From assembly GCA_932294295.1 (NCBI GenBank), contig OW028573.1, positions 15,210,155 to 15,274,154 on the forward strand: a DNA stretch of 64,000 nucleotides, read 5' to 3'. Below, in pieces: positions 11,088-23,145 of this stretch. The notes under the pieces are model-generated. The model saw only the letters and a program-made list of their open reading frames with translations. It was not told the DNA's origin and ran no database searches. This stretch comes from Alitta virens (taxonomy: Eukaryota; Annelida; Polychaeta; Phyllodocida; Nereididae). Position numbers and translations under genes: made by a program. Position 1 is the stretch's first letter. Every line of letters begins with the position of its first letter.

Positions 11088-11292
11088 TTTACCATCGGCA
11101 AACATTTGCTGAAGGTATTGTAGTTACTTCGGTCAAATGTTTTCCGTAAGCTGGGCAGGTGGGCGGGCGGAACACTTTATGTCCGGAGCATAACCCCAAT
11201 ACTATTGCATGTACATTGATATAATTTGGTATTTATTTAGTCTCTATGGCCTAGTTGTGCATTTTGATAGTCACATTGATATATATCTCAGC
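11088..11292 (-). repeat. dispersed repeat A, copy 2 (inverted)
   Basis: Read on the minus strand this segment aligns with 6532-6700. It is moderately diverged, and no terminal repeats or ORF were recognised. Confidence 0.6.
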
Positions 11293-11603
11293 TAAGTCTT
11301 ATGGAATTGGGAAGAAATACTGTGTGCCATGGTACTGTTAGTTTACAATGACATCCATAATATTACACTTATTAGGCCAATATTCATTTACTACACACCC
11401 CATAGTGGCTTTCTTGGCTTGTGATGTCCCATCAATAATATCCATGGCAACAGTGATTATAGCAACTGCTCGTTCACCGTTTTATAGGGTAATTCTTGGT
11501 TATAGTGTAATGGATAACCACTGAAGTGCATGGTATTATATTTAATATACTTTGATAGCAGTTTTTGAATCTGATGAGACGATTGAATTTGAGCGGGAGA
11601 GTC

Positions 11604-11754
11604 TGTTTATATAAGCTCCCAGGATTAGGGGCAAGGAAGTGCTCCCTGATTGGCTAGTTGATGGTCAAGAGACCAGAACCTTCCTGGCCATACAGGAAGT
11701 GGCTAGCAAGAAGAAACCAATATGGCTGCCCAGTGACTTTAACCAAATTTACAA
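11604..11754 (+). other. promoter- and exon-like stretch of unknown meaning
   Basis: A TATA-like tttatataagc (about 11605-11615) is followed by an inverted CCAAT (gattggct, about 11648) and an ATG (11661). That frame stays open (MVKRPEPSWPYRKWLARR) into a good donor-like site, ttacaag/gtacgt, at about 11754. No downstream partner exon could be tied to it, and the next plus-strand gene, DDX24, has its own start. It may be chance. Confidence 0.15.
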
Positions 11755-11899
11755 GGTACGTAAATCTCATTTGATAACAGTTGTTGAAACCAGCAAAATA
11801 AAGCCGTGGCCAATGAACTTGGCCAGACCAGCCTTTTTTCTTAAATCGTATTATGCTCATTTAAAAAACCGAGAATCTTCTGAAACATTTATTTAGTAT

Positions 11900-14600
11900 A
11901 CTTTGAGAAAATTCTTGTCATTTATTATTGAAAATTGGGCAGTTAAAGATGATTTGAATAAATTAGAATTTCATTGAAATTGTGACAAATGAGTCTTATC
12001 TTCATACCATTCAACAAAGGCCATTTATTCATGAAGGTTATTGAGGCCTAAACCGTGAACAAATGAGAATGTATTGCAGGTGCTTGTCAGGTCGGTCATA
12101 AATACAGAAGAAAAAGGTTTGTCACATTTCTTAGAAAGTGTCAAGTTTAGTTTTTCCAACATCCGCACATGCGAAACATTTAATCTAAAATAAAATTGCT
12201 TTCCGATGTCTTAAACACACGTTCTTCATCTGCTGCGGTTTGTATTGATATCATAACTCCTTTTCAAGAAATATGATGAGCCTTGCCAAAGTTCACTGGC
12301 CAAGGTTGTACATATTGCAAAGTTTCGAAGTTGATGTTGTCTCTCTATATACAGTATGGTCTTAATTTTGAGGGGCACTGTGTTTCGAAATATAAATATA
12401 CGGTGTATAAACAATTCTGTTGCCCCATCGTCTTATCTGTTTTGACTTGGATTGGTTTGCCCCCCGCCCCTGGAATCACCCATTCAAAAAGACCTTGAGA
12501 AAGTCTTCAGGCATGCCATCATATCATGAGCAAAGATATAAATATGTAAATAATCTAGTTTATCCATAGAGATATAGGTCTATGTATAATTAAAAACCCA
12601 AAATATTTTATTTGAGTTATGGGGCCACATAATTCTTTAAAAATAATAACATCTTATGCAAAAGCCTACCCAATGAAATCACAGACCAGCGAACTGTAAG
12701 CTGGTAAGGGTGTATACACATGATACATGGAGTAATTAAGTTGAGCTATAGGGGCAAGAGGAGCCACCCCTTGTACTTAACATGAGGTGCCCCGTCTTGA
12801 AAGTTAATTCATTCTTATTAAACCTCTCTGATGTAGAAATGATAAGATTCCAAGTATGTCTGATGATGTGACATTAGAAAGTACAGAATAGACTGACAAA
12901 AGTGAAATTCAACAAAAAGCATATTTTACACGCCAATAGGTGTTTTGGAAGATACATTTTTAAGTTTGGCCCTTTGAGGTAAAATATGCAAAAAAAGTCA
13001 CATAGGGATGACCACTGCAGATTGGGGTGAGTTGGGCCATGGATGATCATGCCAGTTTTCTATTTTTAGAGGTCATGTCAGTCATAAAAAACATGAAATC
13101 CAATTTACCTGTCCCCAAGTATGATTAAACCGCTAACGCACATCAAATATAGAGTAATATGGACAGCAGTTTAATATTAGGGGTGGGGGGTAATTCTAAA
13201 TCAATTGGGTTACCCACCCCCACAAATGTGCTGTGGTCACTGAACAAGGAAAAAATTGTTGTATTGATTTCAATTAGGGGCTTCCAATGTACTTAGGCCT
13301 CGAATATTGTTGAACTTTCACTGTCAGTTTGAAGTTAATTGACCTTTCACCGTAGACCAGTGGCACTACTTGCACATTATTCATCATCTTATAATTTCAA
13401 TTTACTTTTAGATAAGGTCCTTGGCAGGCATTTTCATTTTTCCCATGAATGTGAGGCACAAATCAGCTGACCAGCAAATCCCTTGATGTTTTTTTTAAGT
13501 GGTGGAGTTCGAACAAGCCCATTTTTCGACCTTTCGGAGCTCTGATAGACCTGTATTAATCTCCTAAATCCAATCATCAGGATCATGAACATCACAATGT
13601 CTCAAGACACATCTTAGAGACTTAGATCCACTCCATCTGACATCCACATCTACATCTGGCTTCTTGTGTATTAGTCAGGAAAAATATTTGATGACAATAT
13701 GAGACAAAATCTCCTGAGCATTATTTTAGACTGTAGTCTGTATATACAATATTATGGAAAGAACTGTTGCCAATGCTAGCCGATAAGTTGAGCAACAAAA
13801 GGGACATATCTTTGGAATTGAAAAAGTGCAGGGTAGGTATTCTACCTTGACAGAAACTGAAAGGTAAGCCAGTGAACACTATGAACTTGAAGTTCACGTT
13901 GCCCAGCAACTGATTTGTGCTTCTGACATCTGATTGACAACTATCCTTCCACCTAACAGTTACCATGCATTACTATAATAACCCCAGTCTTAGCTGTTTT
14001 TAGAAGGCAACCTTAAGTTAGTGTTCCAATAATGTTGAATGTTAAGATAATACTAGGTTGTCTGCAAAAATGTACTCAGGCAGCGTATGGCCAACCATTT
14101 GTTAAAAATTAAATGTTTTTTTTTTTTAAATTAACGACAGGTTTTATGTTATGGCTATATTATGAATAGGTCATAAATAAGTATAAGTATTATACGTAAG
14201 TAAACCTTAATTTAACCGGAATTCAGACACAATTTGCCAGTTATTGACTTATTCTGGGCCTATTCTGGGCCTGTTAACTTACATGGGCCAATTGCGGATG
14301 CCAGTATTGGGCCGATCAGATGCCGATGCGCAGATCCATTGCTGGCATCCTTGGGCCATAAGAACGTAAGCTAACGTATTGCATTATATTATATTCTCTG
14401 GATAAAAAGCTAAATAAAAGGAATGCAAACGTAATAAGAGTGCCACCAGCTATGAGGAGAGCTTAAGTAGGGTGGCATGATCAATCTTAAATTACGTTCT
14501 GTAAATTATTTTCATTTTTTTACATGTACTGTTTTTAACCAATTTTATGGTACCTTATTGTGTATTGTACTTTATTTCAACGATGTGATATTTATTATTA
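11900..14600. other. intergenic DNA upstream of DDX24
   Basis: No gene or clear mobile element was recognised. A G/C-run hairpin (ggggtggggg...cccaccccc) lies near 13180-13220. Short direct repeats of ctattctgggcct occur near 14250-14270. The frames present are short and lack domains. Confidence 0.5.
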
Positions 14601-14619
14601 CATTTGTTGCAAATAAAAT

Positions 14620-14732
14620 ATATTCTCTCTCTCTTTCTCTGCTTACCGAAAACTTTGGTAGGTGTCGCCCATGTCGAAAATGACCAAGACGCTCCCTTGC
14701 GGTTTACGTTGTAAACACGAACTAAGGAGAAG
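14620..14732 (+). promoter_or_regulatory. putative start region and 5'UTR of DDX24
   Basis: A pyrimidine tract (tctctctctctttctctg, about 14622-14641) lies roughly 90-110 bases before the DDX24 ATG at 14733. No TATA box is seen at a suitable distance. Ribosome-biogenesis genes often start in such pyrimidine-rich initiators, so this is a reasonable place for transcription to begin, by inference only. Confidence 0.3.
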
Positions 14733-17700
14733 ATGGGACCTGTGAAAATATTAAATGCGAAAGGAAAATGGAATAAGGTGGCCATAAATCCTAGTTTATA
14801 TGGGAATGCCGAATTGGAAAACTTCTTGTCGTTTGAAGAACTGACAGACTACGAGCTTGTGGACGGAGAATCCGGGAAAAACAAGGTAAATTGGATGAGT
14901 TGTATTATCGCTCGACAACACGTGAAACCAGACCTGTCAAATTAATTGAAATCTACAATAACTAGACAGTGATGGCGATGTTCACACTGTGAATGACCGT
15001 ATTTAGGTTGAGTAGTTAGTACCTGCCAGTCATCATCATCATAATACGTCCACATACCTGATGACTACCTGCAGGAGCAGGTAAATTTAAAAGCAGTTGA
15101 AAAAATACAATGGAATACAATACAATTCTGTCAATACAAATTACAAAACAATACTTTTATTTACAGTTTAAAAAAAAAACCAAGTAAAAACTCAAGCTAC
15201 AGACTAAAAGACATCGACTGTCTAAAAAAGTAGAGACGAGAGTGTATTTTAAAGTTGAAGAAGTCTAAAAAAAAAAAGCAATTGAAGTAAATTGATATAT
15301 ACATAAGTTGTGGAGGTAAAGACATGTCTGGAAACTTTGTTATATACATTATATAAGGAAGTAGATTTCAGTCCCTAATAATAGCTGGAATAAGCTACAT
15401 GGTTTGACGCCGGGCTGGCGTGTTGACAGGTTGACTACACCCCAGTTTAACTAGGTTTTATTTATTTACAATTATTTATTATTTCAGAAAAGCAAGAAGA
15501 GAAAGATACTTAAACCATCTGATGACATTAATGATGATGCTGACCACACTGCCAAGAAGAAGAAAAAGAGAAAAAAGAAACCCAATTCTGGAGGTGACGG
15601 GAACACTGAAGAAAATGTTGCATCGGAAGAACAACAGCAACAGGAGGCGCCAAAACAGGATAAATCGGTGAAGAAGAAAAAGCAGAAATTAAAGAAGGGT
15701 CAATTAAAACAACAGGACAATAATTCCAGTGATCAGAAGCAACAGAAAGACATCAAGCTGAAGGGGGAAAGAGGAAAATTGGTCAGCATGGGTAATGTGT
15801 TGGATATGTTGACGAGTGAAGATATGGAGTTATTTGACCCACTTAGTAATGAAGCTACTGAAGGCGCAGAACCCTCGAAGAAGCAATCACGGGTCAAACA
15901 GAAAAGAAAAGCAACAGGTACAGAAGCAAATTAAAATCAAAGTATTTGAGATAGTCCTGTTTGTGCAACTGCACTCTCTAAATATTGTTGGATTGTCCTG
16001 TGCATGTATATACAACTACTTTATAAAACTTGCTAAATAGAATGTTTGTCTTGAATTAAAAGTGGATGAAGGTCGAACACCAAAGAAGAAAAAGAAAGGA
16101 AATAATAAGGAAAGGGGCAGTGTAATTGCCAACAAGCTCTCTGCGCTTCCAGGTATACAAATGATTAACCTTGTTTTCTTTTAAATTCATAAATTTGTTC
16201 GCTGAAATATTTTTTTAAATATACCTGAACCAAGTAATGGTTTTAGCTAGGAATTACCAAAAAAAAAAAAACAATTACTTGAAATAACTTGCAATTACTC
16301 TGTTTTTTACCAATTTTTAAAATGATTAATTTATTATTTATAACTAACCATACATTTTTTTTACTTGGAAGTGCCAAAATATTTTCAATCATAAAAAAAG
16401 GCTTACAAGTATCATATCAGTAACTTTTTTTACCTTTAGTAATTTTTTTGTGTCATATGGAACCCTTGTAGATACATGTGTCTTATGAAAGTGTTTTATT
16501 TATGTAGATATGTCCAGCTGGAAAGAACTTTTCGTCCCAGACCCAGTCTTGAAAGCACTAGCTGAACAGGGGTTCACATCCCCAATGCCTATTCAAACAC
16601 TTACTTTGCCGTCAGCTTGCCGAGACCGCCAAGATATTGTTGGTGCTGCTGAAACAGTTAGTGTTATTCTTTGTCATTTTTTAAAGACAGAAATGCTGAA
16701 CTGCTGAATCTCTTTGACTCTTAGTTGTGGATTAGATATTGACCATTGGGTTGTATATTATACTTTAATACAAGTCATGGCTTTTTGCATTTCACAGCTT
16801 CAAGTAGAGAGATTATTTTTGACGTAATTTGATAATAAATAATAATAAATTTTTATGTGATTTTGGTTTATTTTATTTGTGGTGTTCATTGTTTAAATGT
16901 CTTTTTGTTACAGGGCAGTGGAAAGACACTGGCATTTGGCATCCCTTTGTTGTATCATATTCTAAGACACAGAGAACATCAAGAGAAAGTGCAGAACATG
17001 AAAACTGAAGAAAGTGAACAAGATGAAGAGTATGAGGGAGAAGGTGAAGATCACAGTGAGGAGGAGGAGGAGGGGGAGGAGGAAGATCACAGTGAGGAGG
17101 AGGAGGGGGAGGAGGAAGATCACAGTGAGGAGGAGGAGGAGAAAGAAGGGGAGGAGGAAGATCACAGTGAGGAGGAGGAGGAGGAAGAAGGGGAGGAGGA
17201 AGATCACAGTGAGGAGGAGGAGGAGGAGGAATTATCTGAAAGTGATGAACAAGTCCTTGGGTCAGATATTGAAATTGATGAAAAGGATTTACCAGAGTTA
17301 GAGGTACATTGTGCCTGTTTTTATCTCTTACAATAGATCGGATCTCATCATGTTGTGACTTTCAACTGAAATGTGTGTGACTGTTTTTCATTTTCATTTG
17401 TAGGATGATGAAATGGGTTGCGTCCGAGCCGTCGACAATGTCACATTTGACTGGCTGGAAGAAGACGCTAATGGCTTAAAAGTGATGACCTTGGGTCAAG
17501 ACGAGGAGACACCAAAGGCTGTAAAACCACTCTATGCTCTTGTTCTTACACCTACGAGAGAATTAGCAATTCAAGTTTGCAATCACATCAATAATGTTGC
17601 CAAATACACTGGCGTAAAGGTTTGTATTTTGATCAATATTTGTGATTTAAGGTCACGGTTGTTTTATGGATTATTGCTAGTATTATATATATGTGATTAA

Positions 17701-20700
17701 AATTGACAATTTATTTCACTTAGACTGCCGTGGTAGTTGGAGGAATGGCTCCCCAAAAACAAAGGAGAGTTTTGAAGGGATGTCCAGAAATTGTCGTAGC
17801 TACTCCTGGACGCTTGTGGGAACTCATCAGAGAGGTACGCTATTAATTGTATTATATGTTATGGTCAAAAGGTAATAATTTGGTATGGTTAATTGATGGA
17901 CTGTTTTGTTATGGTTGCAGAAGGAGCCTCATTTATCAAAAGTTGCCGATGTTAAGTACTTAGTCATTGATGAAGCTGATCGAATGATCGAAAAAGGTCA
18001 TTTTGCAGAGCTGCAGGGTCTGCTTGAGCTAGTTAACAGGTTTGTCTTGTGTGTTACTTCTAATGTGTTTCACTGAATTTTAGTGTGTTAGTAAAACAAC
18101 AGAAGTTTCAAGATGTTTTATGATCTTTTATCAACCTCCTACTTCCAGGGATGAAGAGAAGAAAAAAAAACGTCAGACATTTGTTTTCTCTGCCACGCTT
18201 ACATTAGTCCATTCTGGGCCCAACAGAATGTTAAAAAAGAAGAAAAAGAAAAAGGTTACATCTGAAGCTAAACTAGGTATTACGAGTGATATCACTGATT
18301 TTGGTGTGTCGTTGTATGATTCCTGAAGTATGTCACTGATATCAGGGAGTGTATGTAATGAAGTTAATCTCATTCAAACTGGACCAAAATTATTTACTTG
18401 ATATGAGCAAAGGTAATATTTAGTGGCTGACCCAATTTTTAAAAATCTTTGTTCCAGACAATTTGATTGATTCAGTAGGGATCAAACCTAAACCAAAAAT
18501 TGTGGACTTGACCAACAAAATTGGAATGGCTGAAAGAGTTATCGAATCAAGAATTCACAGTTCAATTGAGGAAAAGGTCAGTCGCTCTGCTAACCATGAC
18601 ATTTTTCTTTATCTCATTTCACATGCGCTATTTAGATGAAGTTAATGTATGGCATCTTTTTGTGTGCAAGGTTTCTAGCTTCCTCTGCATAAATCTATCT
18701 TTAACCTTTTACCGATTCCGTATTTTTACAGGATCTCTACCTCTACTACCTTTTGCAGCAGTACCCGGGGCGCACCCTGGTGTTCTGTAACTCTAAAGAC
18801 TGTGTACGCCGCCTGGTGTCAGTTTTCACCTTGCTCCAGTGCAATCCACTTCCTCTGCATGCAGACATGCATCAAAGACAGCGGTTGAAAAATCTTGACA
18901 AGTTTAGGGGTCAGTTATTTTGCATATTTTTACAAAGAAAAAACTACCTACCTGCAAAAGTCCTTAGTATTATTTTTAAACATGGTCTGTTGTATTTCAG
19001 ACAACCCAAGGAGTTTGTTATTAGCCACAGATGTCGCTGCCCGTGGGCTGGACATCCCAGGCGTACAACATGTCGTTCATTACCAGGTCCCAAGAACTTC
19101 TGAGGTGAGGATGATATGTTTTTATTTGTGTGTTAGTTATTTGGTGTCTAATGGAGTGCTGTTTTAAGTACATCTAATGGTTTGTTTTGCTGCAGAACTA
19201 TGTGCACAGAAGCGGTCGAACTGCCAGAGGTTATAGCGAAGGATTAAGTGTCATCCTCATCGGTCCAACTGAACTCAAAAGTTACAGAAAAATCCTTCAT
19301 ACATTAAAAAGAGGTAAGAATGGGAACTGCCAATGATAGTCAACAGTTGTATATGTATTAAACAATTTGATATTACTTGGATAATATACTGAAATAGACA
19401 TAGTATACATCATTTAATCTATTTAATGTTCTTACAGAGGATGACTTGCCAATGTTTCCTGTAGAAGACGATTATCTCCCTCAACTTAAGGAACGTGTTA
19501 CTTTAGCGAGAAACATTGACAAGTCAGAACATAGACAAAATAAGATGAAAGTTGAAAACAATTGGTTTGAAAAGGCAGCGAAGGAGATGGACATGGAACT
19601 TGATGAAGACTTGTTGTATCCTTTTGTCATTATCTGGAAAATGTTCAACATGATAACCTAATCACAGGCGTAAGCCGGCAAATTTAATCATTGAAATTGG
19701 TAAGGAACTGAATGTTTGGCTTCTTTTTGCTAATGTTTGCTTCTGGGCGGGAAGACGGTATACTCCACAAGACTTGATAAAATGCTCAGGAGATGGTCTA
19801 TGATTGGCTAAAAAACCATCGTGGACGTAAAAGGCAACACTTGCTGACATTTATCATGCAAATCAGAATCAGGGCAGTAGAGTGTTTGCTAGTTTTTGGT
19901 GGTGTGCGCAACCTTAGCTTTATTTATTCTATGTGGTTTAATGGATAAAATTGATTGCTGATGCCTGTACTTGACTGGCGGTGGATTTTAATATGTGTTA
20001 GATTATTTGCTTAGCCATTACATTGGTTTGTGTTAAAACATTGAAAATTAAGCCTTAACAGAGCCCAGACTGAATGACTTGGGAGATAGTTACGCTCAAG
20101 CCACTCGTAAAAAAGCTATGGGAGACATGAGAGCAGACTTGAAACGATTGCTGTCGCGATCAGTGATACCTCGTTTCTTCTCTGGAAAATATCCAACTAT
20201 GTCTGGGAAACTGAAGATACCATACATGAAAGGTATGATAGGAAGTCAGTTTATCGTTTGTAGGATGTTAAGGTTTCCTTTATGCGATGACAAGGATGTA
20301 CAATTGGTGCCAGAAATTATCATTGATTATGACAGCTTTAACTTTACCAAGCAGTTATATTATCATTTCTCAATTTCCGAAATAAGCATTAGGATGTATG
20401 GATTTCTGGTGAATTCTCATTGTGGTAATTGCTGCAACAATTAATTTCAGGCACTATTAAATGGGTAATTTAAATCAACACCTAATGTGATAATTAAAAT
20501 TCAGGGAGTGCCCACCTGAAAGTAGATTTCACAAAAATTAATTTGCATTGAAAACGTCTACCCTTCTACTACTACATGTTTTTGTTATGATGATGTGTGT
20601 CTTTTGAATATGTTGAACAGAATTTTCACAGGTTTATTTAAAAATCCGTTTTGTTAAAATTTTAGACCGAAATTTAGAAGGAGCAATTAGTCAAGTGAAA

Positions 20701-20784
20701 GATGTCAGAAAGACTCAACCCAAAAATGTCGTGAACATCATGAAGCAGAAGAAAAAGAAACCAAAGCAAAGAAAAAGGAAATGA
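14733..20784 (+). CDS. DDX24: ATP-dependent DEAD-box RNA helicase DDX24, 16 coding exons
   Basis: Exons: 14733-14885, 15488-15917, 16063-16152, 16508-16656, 16914-17303, 17404-17619, 17724-17834, 17921-18039, 18149-18276, 18458-18576, 18732-18909, 19001-19104, 19196-19313, 19438-19615, 20069-20232, 20666-20784. They total 2766 nt, 921 aa, and phases agree at every junction. The N-terminus has the family's [10 protein letters not shown] and [10 protein letters not shown], then Lys-rich stretches. Motifs in order: Q motif (FTSPMPIQ), AET-GSGKT split by an intron, [50 protein letters not shown]. The DDX24-specific [14 protein letters not shown] and HYQVPRTSE and a basic [12 protein letters not shown] tail are present. 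An acidic repeat insert separates motifs I and Ia, as in vertebrate DDX24. By homology with human DDX24 and yeast Mak5 it is a nucleolar helicase for 60S subunit assembly. Weak points are the exon 3 acceptor (poor pyrimidine tract) and the exon 14/15 junction. No active-site residue is missing. Confidence 0.95.
16914..17303 (+). CDS. DDX24: DDX24 exon 5: P-loop plus acidic repeat insert
   Basis: The exon begins in phase 0 directly with [17 protein letters not shown], so helicase motif I is completed here. It then encodes about 75 residues dominated by Glu, including five units of EDHSEEEE type starting at 17046, 17082, 17115, 17157 and 17199. Spacings of 36, 33, 42 and 42 nt are all multiples of three. 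The insert occupies the place of the variable acidic insert of other DDX24 proteins. The two apparent long frames overlapping it (minus strand 16962-17207, plus strand 17014-17301) are shadows of the repeat. Confidence 0.93.
17046..17234 (+). repeat. in-frame GAA/GAG minisatellite within DDX24
   Basis: Five tandem units built on gaagatcacagtgaggagga vary in length only by whole codons. It is purine-only over long stretches, hence prone to slippage. Confidence 0.9.
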
Positions 20785-20899
20785 TATTGTCCGTGAATTG
20801 AAAATCTTCTTAATTTCAAAATTTCATTTATTTTCGATGCTTGTATCATATAACATCATCATACTTGTTGTGTTTCACCTATGAATAATGTTTTACTTG

Positions 20900-20905
20900 A
20901 ATAAA
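20900..20905 (+). terminator. poly(A) signal of DDX24
   Basis: AATAAA lies 116 bases after the stop codon (TGA 20782-20784), in an AT-rich 3'UTR. Cleavage is expected near 20920-20935. Confidence 0.7.
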
Positions 20906-20939
20906 GTTATTCATTAATGAATGTTATTAATGCTTCATA

Positions 20940-21545
20940 CATGTAGTTATAACTGCGTTTATCTTTTGGTTGTTTGAAAATGCTTATTACACAGCATGTG
21001 AATTTCATAAACAATTCAGAATTGCTTCCTACTGTACTTATGACGACATGAATCAAATCAAGCTCATGAACACTTGTGTTGTCACCTCACAGCCCAGCGA
21101 TCTAATTATGTACACGCTTTGCTCGTTTACTCATCTAAAGTAAATTAATCAATTTCTCTTGTAGTCTATAGACTGGCTTATGGTATTGAAGGTCTAACAA
21201 TGAAATTACAGAATAATTAGATGTTCTTGTGCCGAGTTTATGCAATTTTTGTACGGACAAGCAGGCAATTCAGAAATATTGCCTAAACTAAAATATATGG
21301 ATCTATTTCTCTTGCATTTCTAAGACAAGATTTCTTAAGTCTATACTCAGCCTATTGGCAATGTAGTTTAACCAATCATTTTGTTTAACGAGGTCAACTA
21401 GCAAATAATGTCCATAATTACGTCACTGGGTTGTTAGGTGACAGCATACGTTGTGAAATGTAATGCTGCCTCCGTGTGTAGCTTAACTTTTTGGTATGTT
21501 ATGATGCATTGGAGACCACAAAAGAGAATAGCAAATTTATATAAA
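20940..21545. other. spacer between convergent 3' ends
   Basis: About 0.6 kb of AT-rich DNA separates the DDX24 poly(A) region from that inferred for the minus-strand dystrobrevin. No gene, RNA or repeat was recognised. Confidence 0.55.
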
Positions 21546-21549
21546 ACAA

Positions 21550-21555
21550 TTTATT
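21550..21555 (-). terminator. candidate poly(A) signal of dystrobrevin
   Basis: The minus strand reads AATAAA here, followed by a T/G-rich stretch (cttttgtggtctcc) at lower coordinates. Using it gives a 3'UTR of about 1.45 kb after the stop at 23008-23010. An ATTAAA at 21821-21826 is an alternative nearer site. Confidence 0.45.
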
Positions 21556-23007
21556 ACAGGATAATCATTGTAACAAGATCTTTAGTATCACCATAAGAAA
21601 GAACAAATATTACACCCAACATGTACTATATGTGATATAATTATTCATACAGCCATATTTGTTTTATCAACCAAAATTAATTGGATTCCGGTAGTTCTTT
21701 GAAATGCTGATGAAAGGTCATTCTGCCAGCAGTGATTTCATTAAGTCCATGATAGACTTTTTACAACAGGTATGCAGACTTATTGCAACATTGTAATACA
21801 GTATATGATGGGAAGATGTATTTAATTTCTTTTCGAAGAAGGTAGTGAGTAGGCCTATGTACAAAAAGAATGCACAGATACTTGCATAGACTAGTATTTG
21901 ACATGTTCATATAAATCCATTTCGAACAAACCAGTCTATACCTTTTGGTCCCGGAAAAGCGCAATTTTGCTACATTATATAGAGGATAATTATTGTGATC
22001 AGGGATTGATTTGAAGAAATACCATGCGCTAGGACTAATAAGACTTGGTTTAAATACTGTTCAATGATATTGCAACCTATGTAGCACCTTCATTAAGTAA
22101 GTAGATAAGATAGTGTATAGACTATGACTAAACCCATCTGCGTTTTTCCTCGGTATTGTGCCATTTACAATGTGCATAGATATTTTGCTGGCATAGTCAA
22201 ACTACCACCAAAAGAAACAAATGTGCACAAGCCTACATATACAGTGAAAGTTTGGCCTACCTATAGATCCACATTAACTCAGCTGATTAAGTACATAATA
22301 AGTTAAACCATAAGAGACTAGATCTATCAAGTTGGGTGAAATATTTGTCATCAACATTGCTCAATTATAACAGCATTCAAAACAAAACAGTTCATAAGTC
22401 TAGCAGTGTATAATTAAATGTACAAAATGCTTTCTGTGGTTCAATGTTAGTGTTACTCCAGTATGGAGAGAGCAAGTTTACAGGTTGCTTGTATTTCTTC
22501 AAGTTTCAAGGCTTCGACATATACCATCTATATGGTTTGGTGATGAGTGCTTTGCAACCCAATTACTTATCATACACCCAGGGCTAATGAAATCCACAGC
22601 ATAGCAAATTAACATTTGGTAACTTGAGCATAGGATAGAAACAACATAAAACAAATCAGGAAATCTCAAATTAGTTCTTCGAATTAATTTTCGTATTGAA
22701 CATTGTCGCTGCTGTCCTCTGGTGTCTAGGAGCGTTACTATGGGAATGTGACGAAACAAAGTCCAGCAAATCCTAGAATATAATCACGGAAACTCAGCGC
22801 TGTGTGGTATTGATTTTCATGGAAGGTGTTAGGAGTGAACATAACGTATGTCGCTAGGATGGAACCATTGCGAAACAAAAATAATCCTTTCGGCGAAATG
22901 AAAGATCTTCATGAGTAAGATCCAAACAATAGTAATGGTCTCCTTTGGCGACATGATTCTGGAGGGAGGACTGGAATGGTATTTCAGAACAGAGCAATGA
23001 GCTTGAA
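21556..23007 (-). other. inferred 3'UTR of dystrobrevin
   Basis: This is the non-coding DNA between the dystrobrevin stop codon and the candidate poly(A) signal. Short frames on either strand show no family features. It is inferred transcribed because no splice donor follows the terminal exon. Confidence 0.4.
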
Positions 23008-23145
23008 TTATCTGTTGACCCATCTCCTCATAGCATCCTCCCATTCCGTGTTTCCCCCCTCCTCATCATCAGTCCGGATGTAAGACTCCTGGTCCGTCTC
23101 CAAACAGCTCTCTTCGTCCGTTAGGTATCGGGCAGGTATGAGGTG
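23008..23145 (-). CDS. DTNA/DTNB: dystrobrevin terminal coding exon, second tail motif copy and stop
   Basis: It is 138 nt, phase 0, with 45 residues then TAA. It encodes [31 protein letters not shown] and a Trp-containing end ([11 protein letters not shown]). ESYIRTDDE repeats ESYVKTDDE of the previous exon. The acceptor is cctttgttgcag. The vertebrate tail ends differently (a Glu-rich helix), so this terminus is lineage-specific. Confidence 0.85.
   Translation of the reverse strand, partial: HLIPARYLTDEESCLETDQESYIRTDDEEGGNTEWEDAMRRWVNR

Noticed and set aside
16962..17301. Overlapping Leu/Phe-rich and Arg-rich frames in DDX24 exon 5
   Set aside because: These are other-frame readings of the GAG repeat; the Glu-rich frame is fixed by helicase motifs on both sides.
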